This document shows positions 1-8,264 of a stretch of 64,000 bases of DNA, piece by piece (the stretch's first letter is position 1; the number at the start of each line of letters is the position of its first letter). The stretch is from Thiogranum sp963752745 (GTDB lineage: Bacteria > Pseudomonadota > Gammaproteobacteria > DSM-19610): contig CAVWAK010000022.1 in NCBI GenBank assembly GCA_963752745.1, positions 1 to 64,000 of the forward strand, in the 5' to 3' direction. Below the pieces are notes generated by a model. That model had not been told where the DNA came from. It searched no databases and saw nothing but the letters and a program-made list of their open reading frames with translations. The position numbers and the translations under genes are program-made.

Positions 1-106
1 TAACCACCGGGGTCGCCAGCAGTATCAGCTGTCGCGGCAGGCCGCGGGTAACGGCAACCAGACCTGCCGCTATAAAAAAGAGCAGAAACGGAGGAAGCTC
101 ACTCAT
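1..106 (-). CDS. NuoL/M/N-like Mrp antiporter subunit (N-terminal fragment)
   Basis: The first 35 codons of a minus-strand gene that leaves the window at its left edge. The start ATG (106-104) overlaps the end of the preceding 84-codon gene by 8 bases, the same tight coupling as in the rest of the antiporter operon. The visible peptide is almost entirely hydrophobic, with one membrane segment and then an Arg-containing turn, as expected for the start of a third proton-conducting (MrpD/NuoL-like) subunit. Operon position supports the call more than the sequence does, because no catalytic segment is inside the window. Confidence 0.5.
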   Translation of the reverse strand, partial: MSELPPFLLFFIAAGLVAVTRGLPRQLILLATPVV

Positions 107-353
107 CGTAATAATCTTCCTTGCGCATCACGACGTTGCGTATTTTCTTGGCAATGAGGACCAGCAGGACACAGGCGACAAAACCGTAAAGGGCATAAAA
201 GGCCGGTATCTTCTCCCAGCCGAAGCCGATGTGGCGGTGGACCACGAAGTCGGCCAGCACCAGCAGAATGCAAATGGCATAGAACCCCTTAAGCAACCGT
301 TCGACATTTTCCGGCCGGTCAAAAAGATGCGTTTTTTCTTTTTCATCCGACAT
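99..353 (-). CDS. Small two-helix membrane protein of the Mrp operon, unknown function
   Basis: An 84-residue protein I cannot assign to a named family. It has a charged N-terminus, two hydrophobic segments (about residues 25-40 and 50-68) joined by a short His/Trp-containing loop, and a basic then acidic C-terminus ending in DYYDE. It starts one base after the stop of the frameshifted NuoL-like gene and overlaps the next antiporter gene by 8 bases, so it is almost certainly cotranscribed and translationally coupled with the antiporter. An accessory or assembly subunit is an inference from position only. Confidence 0.7.
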   Translation of the reverse strand: MSDEKEKTHLFDRPENVERLLKGFYAICILLVLADFVVHRHIGFGWEKIPAFYALYGFVACVLLVLIAKKIRNVVMRKEDYYDE

Positions 354-354
354 G

Positions 355-1822
355 TCAGTAGCCTCCGGCAGCCAAACCCGCCAGTCGATAGAAGGGATCG
401 GGATAGAAGAAAAGGATGACGCAGGCGCTCGAGGTGATCACCATTGCCAGCAGCATCGGCTTCGGCGCTTCCGCGATCGCCGTATAGTGTTCGCCGCTCG
501 CCGGCTTGCTGAAAAAAGCCCGGATAGGGATAGGCAGCAGATAGATAATGTTGAGCAGGGAGCTGATCATCAACACGGCAAGTAGCAACAGCTGCCCTGT
601 CTCCACCGCACCCAGAGCAAGATACCATTTGCTCCACATGCCACCGAAAGGCGGCAATCCGATGATGCTCAAGGTACCGATGAAGAAAGCCACAAAGGTG
701 ACGGGCATGGCGCGACCCAGTCCGTCCAGCTCGCTGACCCGTTTTCTTATGGCTGGCGACGAAGATGGCGCCGGCGCCAAAAAAGAGGGTGATCTTGGCG
801 AAGGCATGCATCGCGATATGCATGGAGGCGCCGATCAGCCCCGCTTTGCTGGCCAACATGGCCCCCAGTACAATGTAGCTCAGTTGGCTGACGGTGGAGT
901 AGGCCAGCCGTGCCTTGAGATTGTCCTGGGTCATCGCGACCATCGATGCGATCAATATGGTGGCTGCCGCCACCCAGATCAGGCCGCCGGTCACGTCATT
1001 GGAGAGGATGAATTCACCACCGAAGATATAGATTGTCACCTTAAGCAGGGTGAAGACACCGGCCTTGACCACGGCGACCGCGTGTAACAGGGCGCTGACC
1101 GGAGTGGGCGCCACCATCGCCGCAGGCAGCCAGCGGTGAAAGGGCATCACGGCGGCCTTGCCGATACCGAACAGGAACAGGGCGTAGAGCAAGCCGGCCC
1201 AGGCGGGATCGATATGGCCGGACAGTATTCCACCCGCCTTGAAATCGACGCTGCCGGTCAGGGACCATGTCACCAGAATCCCCAGCAGGAAGAGGCCGAT
1301 GGATGTCCCCAGCAAAATACCCAGATAGACCCGTCCGCCCCGCTTTGCCTCCGGGGTGTCGGCATGGGTGACCAGCGGATAGGTGGAAAGCGTCAATAGC
1401 TCATAGAAGAGGAACAGCGTAAACAGGTTGGCCGAGAAGGCGATCCCCATGGTCGCGGCAATGGAAACTGCAAAGGCGGCGTAGAAGCGTGTTTGATTCT
1501 GTTCATTATGACCACGCATATAGCCGATGGAGTAGATAGAGGTGACCACCCACAGCAACCCGGCAACCAACGCAAACAGCATGCCCAGCGCCTCGATCTC
1601 AAAGGCAATGGCAATGCCTGGTAGTGGCTCGATCAGGGTAAGGGCAAATACCTCTCCATCCATAAACCGGGTGGCCAGCATCACCACCAGAATGGCAATC
1701 AGCGCCGAGCTCAGCAGCGTCACCGCCTCTCTGACATCAGGATGGTTACGGGCAATGATAATGCCGGCCGCACCTGCCAGCGGCAGAAGGAGGATCGTCA
1801 GCAGCAGTGTCTCGGCACTCAT
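355..1822 (-). pseudogene. Mrp antiporter proton-conducting subunit (MrpD/NuoL-like), interrupted by one frameshift
   Basis: A membrane ion-translocating subunit of the Mrp Na+/H+ antiporter, homologous to complex I NuoL/M/N. Reading starts at ATG 1822, overlapping the upstream gene by 4 bases (ATGA). The first about 360 residues carry the expected motifs: the membrane glutamate in FLFYELLTLSTYP and the lysine region KAAVMPFHRWLP. Around 738-740 the reading frame must skip one base of a GGG run (minus strand) to continue as VSELDGLGRAMP..., a normal family continuation, to the stop at 355. The joined product would be about 489 residues, the usual length. A sequencing error, a recent mutation or recoding are all possible; no clear slippery site is visible. 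Confidence 0.75.
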
Positions 1823-3294
1823 GGCTGCATCCCCATGAGGATGGCCGCGGCTTTTTCAGCAACCCCCACCGTCAAGTCGGTGTCCAGACCAAAATAGACA
1901 TTGGCGAGCACCAAAGCCCAGGTCGGCAGCAGTAATAATATCGGCGCCTCACTCACCGCTTTTCCCGCATCTGAAACCGGTTTGAAATAGAGTGCCTCTA
2001 TCAATTTTCCGACATAAACCACGGCCAGCAGAGAACCAGACAGAATCACGGCAACCGAGATCCACGCCTGCTGTTCCAGGGCCGCCACTACCAGGTACCA
2101 TTTGCTGATAAATCCGGCGGTACCCGGCACGCCGATAAGACTCAATCCGCCGATAACGATAGCGCCAAAGGTCCAGGGCATCGATCTGCCCAGGCCATGA
2201 ATCTGTTCCATACGGCACGCGCCGATACGGTAGACAATGGCACCAACAGCCATGAACAGTGCGCCTTTCATCAGGGCATGGTTGAACAGATGAACCAGCG
2301 CGGCTGTCAAACCGGTTGCGGATGCAAGTCCGATTCCCAGTACCATATAACCGACTTGCGCGACACTGGAGTAGGCCAGCAACCTTTTAATGTTTTTCTG
2401 ATAGATGGCGTAGACGGAGGCAGTGATAATGCCGGCGATACCCGCCACGATGAACAGTTCGTCGGCCGGTGTTGTCACGGCGAAGCCCTGTGGAAAAACC
2501 GTAAACAGTATGCGCAGCATTACATAAACGGCAACCTTGGTGGCTGTTGCCGCAAGAAAAACGGTGACCACCGAGGGTGCGTAGGTATAGGCATTGGGCA
2601 GCCAGAGATGCAGAGGAAACATTGCCAGCTTCAGCGCAATGCCGACCATGATGAAGGCAAAGCCGGTTTCCACGGTATTAAGATGCAGAACGTCGGGCAG
2701 AATGGTTGCCAGATCCTGCATATTCAGGCTGCCGGTTTGTGAATAGATCAGGCCCACGCCGATCAAATAGAAGGTGGCACCGATCGTGCCCATGATCAGG
2801 TATTGATAGGCGGCGGTGAATGCCTGCCGCTGTCTCCCAAGGCTGATCAGTGCATAGGAGGCGAGTGATGATATCTCCAGAAAGACGAAGACATTAAAGA
2901 TGTCACCGGTCTGGGTGATTCCCAGCAGACCGGTCAGGCAGAGCAGCATGGCGCTATAGAAGAGCGGTATCTTATCTTCAGGGATCTCCCGCTCAGCGGA
3001 GAGCAGCGCATAGGGCAGTGTGATTGCGGCGATAGTGGCAACGATCAGGGCCACAAAGGCATTGACCGCATCGATACGGTATTCAATCCCCCAGGGCGGC
3101 GCCCAGCCGCCCAGTTCGTAACTGATGGCCCCCTCATATAGAACCGCCCACAGCTGCATCCCGGCCAGCACGGCACACGAGGCAGCGACAATGAACGCAA
3201 CCGCCCAGGGCAATCGGCCGCGGGGCAGTATGGCGACGACGGGCGCGGCAATCAGCGGTACAACGACCAGCAGCAGGCTAATATGGCTTGCCAT
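1819..3294 (-). CDS. mrpD: Mrp Na+/H+ antiporter subunit D (NuoN/M-like proton channel)
   Basis: A 491-residue polytopic membrane protein of the proton-conducting transporter family, which forms one of the ion-translocating channels of the Mrp complex in the cytoplasmic membrane. Family hallmarks are visible: the conserved glutamate in VFLEISSLASYAL (about residue 140) and the lysine segment KLAMFPLHLWLPNAYTYAPS (about 222-241). Length and the many hydrophobic helices fit MrpD. The start codon overlaps the stop of the mrpC-like gene by one base, and the end overlaps the next NuoL-like paralog by four. Two or three such paralogs in one operon suggest that a full MrpA is replaced by separate parts. 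Confidence 0.9.
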   Translation of the reverse strand: MASHISLLLVVVPLIAAPVVAILPRGRLPWAVAFIVAASCAVLAGMQLWAVLYEGAISYELGGWAPPWGIEYRIDAVNAFVALIVATIAAITLPYALLSAEREIPEDKIPLFYSAMLLCLTGLLGITQTGDIFNVFVFLEISSLASYALISLGRQRQAFTAAYQYLIMGTIGATFYLIGVGLIYSQTGSLNMQDLATILPDVLHLNTVETGFAFIMVGIALKLAMFPLHLWLPNAYTYAPSVVTVFLAATATKVAVYVMLRILFTVFPQGFAVTTPADELFIVAGIAGIITASVYAIYQKNIKRLLAYSSVAQVGYMVLGIGLASATGLTAALVHLFNHALMKGALFMAVGAIVYRIGACRMEQIHGLGRSMPWTFGAIVIGGLSLIGVPGTAGFISKWYLVVAALEQQAWISVAVILSGSLLAVVYVGKLIEALYFKPVSDAGKAVSEAPILLLLPTWALVLANVYFGLDTDLTVGVAEKAAAILMGMQP

Positions 3295-3650
3295 TACAGC
3301 GAATGATCCAGATTATGAATTTCATCCTCTTCAATGCTGCCGTAGGACTCCTTGATGCGCACCACCAAAGCCAGCGCCAGCGCCGTCGTTGCCACGCCCA
3401 CCACGATGGCGGTGAGGATCAATACATGGGGTAATGGATTTGAATAGACCTTGACGCCTTCAGTGATAATAGGCGCTGCTCCACCCTTCACAGTGCCCAG
3501 ACTGATATAGAGAAAAAACACCGAGACCTGAAATATATTCAGGCCGATAATTTTTTTTATCAGGTTGCCACGGCTTATCACCGTATAGAGCCCGACCATC
3601 ATTAAAACGATCACAATCCAGTAGTTATAGTGGCCAATAAAGAAATCCAT
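3294..3650 (-). CDS. mrpC: Mrp Na+/H+ antiporter subunit C (NuoK-like)
   Basis: A 118-residue, three-helix membrane subunit homologous to complex I NuoK and to MrpC/MnhC. Family features include YWIVIVLMMVGLY at the N-terminus, a central ISRGNLIKKIIGLNIFQ segment, and the C-terminal VLILTAIVVGVATTALALAL helix. It contributes to the membrane arm of the antiporter. The ATG overlaps the stop of the subunit B gene by one base, and the stop overlaps the mrpD start by one base. The C-terminal tail is acidic and His-containing. Confidence 0.92.
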   Translation of the reverse strand: MDFFIGHYNYWIVIVLMMVGLYTVISRGNLIKKIIGLNIFQVSVFFLYISLGTVKGGAAPIITEGVKVYSNPLPHVLILTAIVVGVATTALALALVVRIKESYGSIEEDEIHNLDHSL

Positions 3651-4069
3651 CAGTCTCTACCCCTGCCTGCAAAGGCAAAAAATAGAATCAACATGGCCGC
3701 AGCCACCGTAATTCCTACGCCCAGCTCAACCAGGAGAATCCCCAGATGTTGCCCGGCAATCTGATTGCTGCCCAACAGCGTGTAATCGAGATAGTTACCC
3801 CCTAACAGCAAGGACTCCATCCCAACCCCGGCATAGATCACCACGCCCAGCGCAGCCAGTATGCGCAACCAGTGTGGAGGGATAATCTTTTCTGCGGTAT
3901 CGAGCCCGAACACCAGGGCATAAAGAATGAAGGCGGCGCTGAAAATCACCCCGGCCTGAAAGCCGCCCCCGGGCCCAAAATCACCATGAAACTGGACATA
4001 GAGTGCAAAGAGGATAATCAGTGGAATAACGAACTTTGCAACCACATGCAGGATAAGATTAGGCTTCAT
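3650..4069 (-). CDS. mrpB: Mrp Na+/H+ antiporter subunit B (MnhB domain)
   Basis: About 139 residues with four hydrophobic segments. The MnhB signature is clear: VQFHGDFGPGGGFQAGVIFSAAF near residues 25-45. I place the start at ATG 4069 rather than at 4120, because GGGGAAG lies just upstream on the minus strand and MKPNLILHVVAKFVIPLI is a typical N-terminus. This start overlaps the preceding DUF4040 gene by 11 bases. It is a structural membrane subunit of the Mrp complex and lies directly before mrpC. Confidence 0.9.
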   Translation of the reverse strand: MKPNLILHVVAKFVIPLIILFALYVQFHGDFGPGGGFQAGVIFSAAFILYALVFGLDTAEKIIPPHWLRILAALGVVIYAGVGMESLLLGGNYLDYTLLGSNQIAGQHLGILLVELGVGITVAAAMLILFFAFAGRGRD

Positions 4070-4649
4070 CTTGCTTCCCCTCATCCTTTGTCTTGACTGG
4101 TGGTTTTGGGCGTTTCCCACCGATCAACAGCAGTACGGCTACAGCCGCGGTAAAGATAACCGTGACCTCGCCCAGGGTATCGAACCCGCGATAACTCGCC
4201 AGCACCGCGGTGACGATATTCGGCACGCCGGTTTCCGGCAGCGCATTTTCGATGTAGTAGCGCGCAACATGTGTCTGCGCAGGCGCACCGGGAGCACCAA
4301 ACCCCGGGATATCCCAGGTGCCGTAAACCAGCGCCGAGCCGGTAACGGCCACGACGACCAGCGGTAACCACGGGCGGTGGGCCCGGGGCGCCTCGTCGTA
4401 GTAGGGTTTTTGCCGTCTTTTGACCAATGCCAGGGTGGCCAACATCAATACCGTAGAGATTCCAGCACCCACCGCCGCCTCGGTAAAGGCCACATCGGGG
4501 GCATCCATAACCACAAACAGACCGGCCGACAGCAGACTGAAAATCCCGTACAGCATGACGATGGCAAACAGGTTTGTCATGCGTACGATAGCGACCGAGG
4601 TGATCGCCAGAAAGGCCAGCAAGGTGATATTGATAACAATATCAATCAT
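4059..4649 (-). CDS. Mrp antiporter DUF4040/MbhD-MbhE-like subunit (MrpA C-terminal equivalent)
   Basis: A 196-residue membrane protein. The first half has the DUF4040/MbhD signature (VVMDAPDVAFTEAAVGAGISTVL, about residues 47-69). After a basic linker (KRRQKPYYDEAPR), the second half has an MbhE-like segment with GFDTLGEVTVIFTAAVAVLLLIG. In canonical Mrp operons these domains form the C-terminus of the large MrpA; here they are a separate gene, which defines a split-MrpA operon type. The start overlaps the mrpG stop by four bases (ATGA). The C-terminal tail is Lys/Glu-rich. Confidence 0.88.
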   Translation of the reverse strand: MIDIVINITLLAFLAITSVAIVRMTNLFAIVMLYGIFSLLSAGLFVVMDAPDVAFTEAAVGAGISTVLMLATLALVKRRQKPYYDEAPRAHRPWLPLVVVAVTGSALVYGTWDIPGFGAPGAPAQTHVARYYIENALPETGVPNIVTAVLASYRGFDTLGEVTVIFTAAVAVLLLIGGKRPKPPVKTKDEGKQDEA

Positions 4650-4966
4650 GAGCCAGCCTCACGCTCATCGCTATCCAGCCTGGGCTTCAGACCGCTGTGC
4701 AGCGCCGCGTTTGCCAACGCATGGGAAGCGGTTGGGCTCGTAAAAAAGAGGAACACGAAAATCAACGCCAGTTTAAAGGCGGCGATACTCCAGCCGGCCT
4801 GCAGCCCAAGGCCCAGCAGGATCAACATGGCGCAAAGGGTGTCGGTTATTCCGGCTGCGTGCAGGCGGCTGTAAAAATCGGGGAAGCCGTGAATGCCGAT
4901 ACCGCCAACGATACCCAGTGCCCCGCCAGCCAACAGGAGAATCCAGCTGGCAATATCGATAATCAC
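4646..4966 (-). CDS. mrpG: Mrp Na+/H+ antiporter subunit G (PhaG/MnhG)
   Basis: A 106-residue membrane protein with the MnhG signature: GGIGIHGFPDFYSRLHAAGITDTL around residues 22-45, then two hydrophobic helices. The start is a GTG (4966-4964) within GTGA, overlapping the mrpF stop by four bases. The C-terminal 25 residues are hydrophilic and extend past the usual family core. It is a small structural subunit of the membrane antiporter complex. Confidence 0.9.
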   Translation of the reverse strand: MIIDIASWILLLAGGALGIVGGIGIHGFPDFYSRLHAAGITDTLCAMLILLGLGLQAGWSIAAFKLALIFVFLFFTSPTASHALANAALHSGLKPRLDSDEREAGS

Positions 4967-5262
4967 TCCGGTTCTCCCTGTTTAGCTTCGCTCTCGTCGC
5001 CGTCGGCGGAGTGAAAATTACCCTGAGTGACCAGCTTGAGTGCTGCGACGACACCTATGAAGTTGATCAACGCATAGACCAGCGCAATATCGAGCAGATC
5101 ACTTCTGCCGGAGAAAAACGCCAAAACGGCAATCAGCAGCACCGTCTTGGTGCCAAACATATTGACCGCTGCAATACGATCATAAGTCGTGGGCCCGGCA
5201 AGGGCGCGGGCGAGGGCCAATCCCATCGTGACAAGGATCGCCAGTAAAGCTGCAACGAACAT
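4963..5262 (-). CDS. mrpF: Mrp Na+/H+ antiporter subunit F (MnhF)
   Basis: A 99-residue protein with three predicted helices and the MnhF pattern ALAGPTTYDRIAAVNMFGTKTVLLIAVLAF (about residues 16-45, given here in part), followed by DIALVYALINFIG. The ATG shares its A with the TAA stop of mrpE. The last about 17 residues are acidic (DGDESEAKQGEPE), probably cytoplasmic. It belongs to the same coupled antiporter operon. Confidence 0.9.
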   Translation of the reverse strand: MFVAALLAILVTMGLALARALAGPTTYDRIAAVNMFGTKTVLLIAVLAFFSGRSDLLDIALVYALINFIGVVAALKLVTQGNFHSADGDESEAKQGEPE

Positions 5263-5738
5263 TATTGGTCGAAAACCCGGTTCGAGATCTCTTTCGACAT
5301 GGCGCCTGTGGCGAGCTCCTCGGCCGCCTCCTTGCTGAGCGCATGAACGGTGAGACTGTCTTTCGACAAACTGATCGTGACGGTGCCAGGGGTCAAGGTG
5401 ATGGAATTGGCGTAAATCACCGCCCCCAGATCGGTTTCTTGCGACTGTGGTATTTCGATCATCTGCGGGCTGACCGATGCCCCCCTCCAGCGCAGGACCC
5501 GTTTGGCAACATCGATATTTGCCTTTACGATCTCTCTGAATAGATAAAGAAAAAAGCCGGGGAATTTCGACGAGAGATGCAGCGGATAGCTTTCATGGTC
5601 GATAACATTCATCCGCCGTGACAAGAAAACCGTGAGCGCGACAGATGCCATCCCCAACCCCAGCAGCAGGGGTTCCAGATGTCCCGATAAAAAGATCCAG
5701 AAAAGAAATAGCAGTACGACAAAGCTGAAAGATTTCAT
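5262..5738 (-). CDS. mrpE: Mrp Na+/H+ antiporter subunit E (MnhE)
   Basis: A 158-residue protein with two N-terminal membrane helices followed by a soluble domain containing the MnhE motif SITLTPGTVTISLSKDSLTVHAL (around residues 111-133). This is the first gene of the minus-strand operon, so its promoter should lie in 5739-5870. That region is AT-rich, but I could not single out a convincing -35/-10 pair. The gene order E-F-G-DUF4040-B-C-D-D-(84 aa)-D differs from the classic A-B-C-D-E-F-G order. Confidence 0.9.
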   Translation of the reverse strand: MKSFSFVVLLFLFWIFLSGHLEPLLLGLGMASVALTVFLSRRMNVIDHESYPLHLSSKFPGFFLYLFREIVKANIDVAKRVLRWRGASVSPQMIEIPQSQETDLGAVIYANSITLTPGTVTISLSKDSLTVHALSKEAAEELATGAMSKEISNRVFDQ

Positions 5739-6385
5739 TTCGGTCGCCTGGTGTGTCTGATATAGATTTGCATATAAAATTGCCTTGGGTATTGCATCTG
5801 AAAATGACCCGCCTGTCTGGTCAGATTATGGCCTGATTTTATTATTTTTTTCTAGTTTTTTGTTGTCCTGTTGTTGAGGAGTAGAGTGTCTGAAGAGGTG
5901 GCTTTCATTACCGGTATCGATGATACGACAGTCATGGGTTAACCGATCCGGCAAGGCGGTCGTGGAACTCCGGTATACACACCTTCGTGAGTGACAAGGA
6001 AGTCAAAGACGAGTTACCCAAACTCAATGATTTACATCCGCCGGGCGCAATGGAAAAGCGCTGGATGTGACCTTGGCAATCCTCTTTTTGGGCAGGTGCG
6101 CAGGCGAATCGGATAACCTGTACGGTATTGCCCGTAGAGGGTGGTGTGACCGCGGGTCAGCATGCGGGTTAGTAAATGCTGCAGTCCAGGATTGTTGCAT
6201 CGCCAGCGGGCGCGGATCCTCTGGTGGTGGTGCTTGACGATCCGGAATGGGGTATATCGGATTGCCCGTCGTGCTTGGAAGTTTGATGCCTGTCGTGATC
6301 GCGTGGCTATAGCATCGATTAGTGCCGCGCGTCAGCTATCATACACCGGAGCAAGAGTAACCATCAACAACTGGAGGATGTCACC
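5739..6385. other. Gene-free region between the mrp operon and a glutaredoxin remnant
   Basis: About 650 bases without a credible intact gene. It must hold the promoter of the minus-strand mrp operon (AT-rich stretch 5760-5870, including a T-run at 5845-5858). Several short open stretches look coding but are stopped quickly, for example 18 codons from a GTG at 5886, about 36 codons around 5960-6070, and about 38 open codons at 6178-6290. This suggests decayed sequence. I recognise no family in any frame. Confidence 0.4.
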
Positions 6386-6580
6386 ATGGCTAAAATTGAA
6401 AGCTACTCGAAGGAATGGTATCCCTGCTGCACCAGGGCCAAGCCGTTGCTAGGTAACAAGTATCTCAGTTACAAGGAGATTGATGTTGCCTCGGATGCCG
6501 TACGTGAGCAAGAGAAGAACGAGCGCTCACAGCGCAGGTCGGTGCCACAGATCTTAATCGATAAACCTTCATGTGGTTGA
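6386..6580 (+). pseudogene. Glutaredoxin (GrxC-type) remnant with altered active site
   Basis: A 64-codon reading frame preceded by a strong GGAGG (6372-6376). The peptide follows monothiol/dithiol glutaredoxin 3 closely: MAKIESYSKEW at the start, TRAK after the active site, SYKEIDV, and the cis-proline region SVPQILID near the end. Two features argue that it is broken. The active site that should read CPYC reads YPCC, and the frame stops just after ILID. One base over, a continuation LHVVDS resembles the family's HVGG(Y/C)DDL segment. Normal glutaredoxins have about 85 residues. If translated, the product lacks the N-terminal catalytic cysteine. Confidence 0.65.
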
Positions 6581-6755
6581 TTCACGTTCTACTCGATTAA
6601 GCTGAGTTCCAATCTTGCTTGTTTGGCCAGGTAGTAAAATACCGTAAAATATTCTTTGAGGAATTATTGATAGTGGTATTTTTCATGGTATTCATATTTC
6701 CTGTAAATGCTAACTTATTGCCAGTGCAGCATTTACTTGGCTTATTTACAATCGA

Positions 6756-7223
6756 ATGGGAATGATCGACCCCGACCCCGACAGTCACTGGATGCAGCAT
6801 GCGCTACATCTGGCAGAGCAGGCAGCTGAACAGGATGAAGTCCCGGTGGGAGCTGTGGTTGTCCTGGATGAAGAGGCCGTCGGCGAAGGCTGGAATCAAC
6901 CGATATCAAGTTGTGATCCAACGGCACATGCCGAAATCATCGCGCTGCGTGATGCTGCGCGGCGCACCGGCAACTACCGCCTGACCGGTGCCACTCTTTA
7001 CGTGACGCTTGAGCCTTGTCTTATGTGTGCGGGAGCGATGATACATGCACGTATCGGTCGACTGGTTTTCGGTGCTTCGGATCCGAAGCGTGGGGCTGTC
7101 AACAGTACCACGCATGCCTTTGAAACCCAGGGACTGAATCACCGCGTCACTTTTACCGGTGGGGTGATGGCGTCAGCCTGTGCCGGGCGCCTGCATGATT
7201 TCTTTCGCGCGCGCCGGAGTTGA
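6756..7223 (+). CDS. tadA: tRNA-specific adenosine deaminase TadA
   Basis: A 155-residue zinc deaminase that converts A34 to inosine in the tRNA-Arg(ACG) anticodon. The catalytic motifs are intact: HAEI (His58, Glu60) and PCLMCAGA (Cys88 and Cys91 as zinc ligands). The C-terminal FFRARR helix is typical. Two closely spaced starts are possible (6756 or 6762) and neither has a strong Shine-Dalgarno. It lies upstream of an unrelated exported hydrolase and is probably independently transcribed. The length is slightly below E. coli TadA. Confidence 0.95.
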   Translation: MGMIDPDPDSHWMQHALHLAEQAAEQDEVPVGAVVVLDEEAVGEGWNQPISSCDPTAHAEIIALRDAARRTGNYRLTGATLYVTLEPCLMCAGAMIHARIGRLVFGASDPKRGAVNSTTHAFETQGLNHRVTFTGGVMASACAGRLHDFFRARRS

Positions 7224-7283
7224 TTAATGGGAATATCCATGGGGTACCGTGCATCTACAGGAAGCATCTATAAGGAGTTGGGC

Positions 7284-8234
7284 ATGCGTCTGTTATTTCT
7301 TGTTCCGGTTTTATTCGCTTCACTGGCGGTTGCGGGTGGGTCTGAATATCCGCCTGTGAGTGTGCCGATGAAGTTGCAGCAGGTATCTCCACACGTTTAT
7401 TTTGTACAGGGTCAGGCCGGGGTGGCCACGGATAACGAAGGTTTTATTTCCAATGCCGGCGTTGTAGTTACCGGCGAGGGTATTGTCGTAATTGACTCCC
7501 TGGGAACTCCTTCACTTGCGCATACCCTGCTTGGCGAGATTCGCGCAATCAGCGACAAGCCGGTTGTGAGGGTGATCGTCACCCATTACCACGCTGATCA
7601 TATATATGGCTTGCAGGTATTCGAAGAACAAGGTGCAGAAGTCTGGGCGCCGGCGGGTGCTGAAAAGTATCTGCGCTCGCCAAACGCAGCAGAGCGACTG
7701 GATGAGCGGCGTCTGTCGCTGGATCCCTGGGTGAATGATACAACGCATCTGGTGGAACCCGACCACTACGTAGAGAAGCAGGAAGTCTTTACGGTTGGCG
7801 ATATACAGTTCACGGTATCGCCGGTAGGTGCTGCACACTCAGACGGTGACCTGACAGTGTATGTTGAGCCGGACAGGGTATTGTTCTCCGGCGATATAAT
7901 TTTTGAAGGACGCGTGCCGTTTATGGGGGACGCCAACTCCGGGCACTGGCTGGAAGTTCTGCAGCGCATGGAGAATCAGCAGCTGGCCGCTCTGGTTCCG
8001 GGTCACGGCGCGGCAGCCAGCGAGCCTAACCAGCCAATTAGCACCATGCGCAGTTATCTTGCCTATCTGCGCAGCACTATGGGTGCTGCCGTTGAGGAAT
8101 TTATGCCGTTTGACGAGGCCTATGCAGATGCTGACTGGTCAGCATTTGAAAACCTGCCCGCATTTGCCGAGGCGAATCGGCGCAATGCATACCAGGTCTA
8201 CCTGTCTATGGAGGCTGAATCGCTGGCGCAATAA
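7284..8234 (+). CDS. Exported metallo-beta-lactamase-fold hydrolase
   Basis: I start this at ATG 7284, which has TAAGGAG upstream, rather than at the earlier 7227. This gives 316 residues beginning with a signal peptide (MRLLFLVPVLFASLAVAGG). The mature part has the MBL zinc motif THYHADH (His101, His103, Asp105, His106), a second-site GAAHSDGD, a GDIIF segment, and a late PGHG histidine. It is therefore a periplasmic dinuclear-zinc hydrolase of the class found near quinoprotein and sulfur-metabolism genes, but there is no such neighbour here and the substrate is unknown. It converges on ppc. Confidence 0.85.
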   Translation: MRLLFLVPVLFASLAVAGGSEYPPVSVPMKLQQVSPHVYFVQGQAGVATDNEGFISNAGVVVTGEGIVVIDSLGTPSLAHTLLGEIRAISDKPVVRVIVTHYHADHIYGLQVFEEQGAEVWAPAGAEKYLRSPNAAERLDERRLSLDPWVNDTTHLVEPDHYVEKQEVFTVGDIQFTVSPVGAAHSDGDLTVYVEPDRVLFSGDIIFEGRVPFMGDANSGHWLEVLQRMENQQLAALVPGHGAAASEPNQPISTMRSYLAYLRSTMGAAVEEFMPFDEAYADADWSAFENLPAFAEANRRNAYQVYLSMEAESLAQ

Positions 8235-8264
8235 ATCAAGTCTGGCAGAGTAATGTCCTGGTGC

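Noticed and set aside
5845..5870. T-run as intrinsic terminator on the plus strand
   Set aside because: No stable hairpin precedes it and no plus-strand gene ends there.
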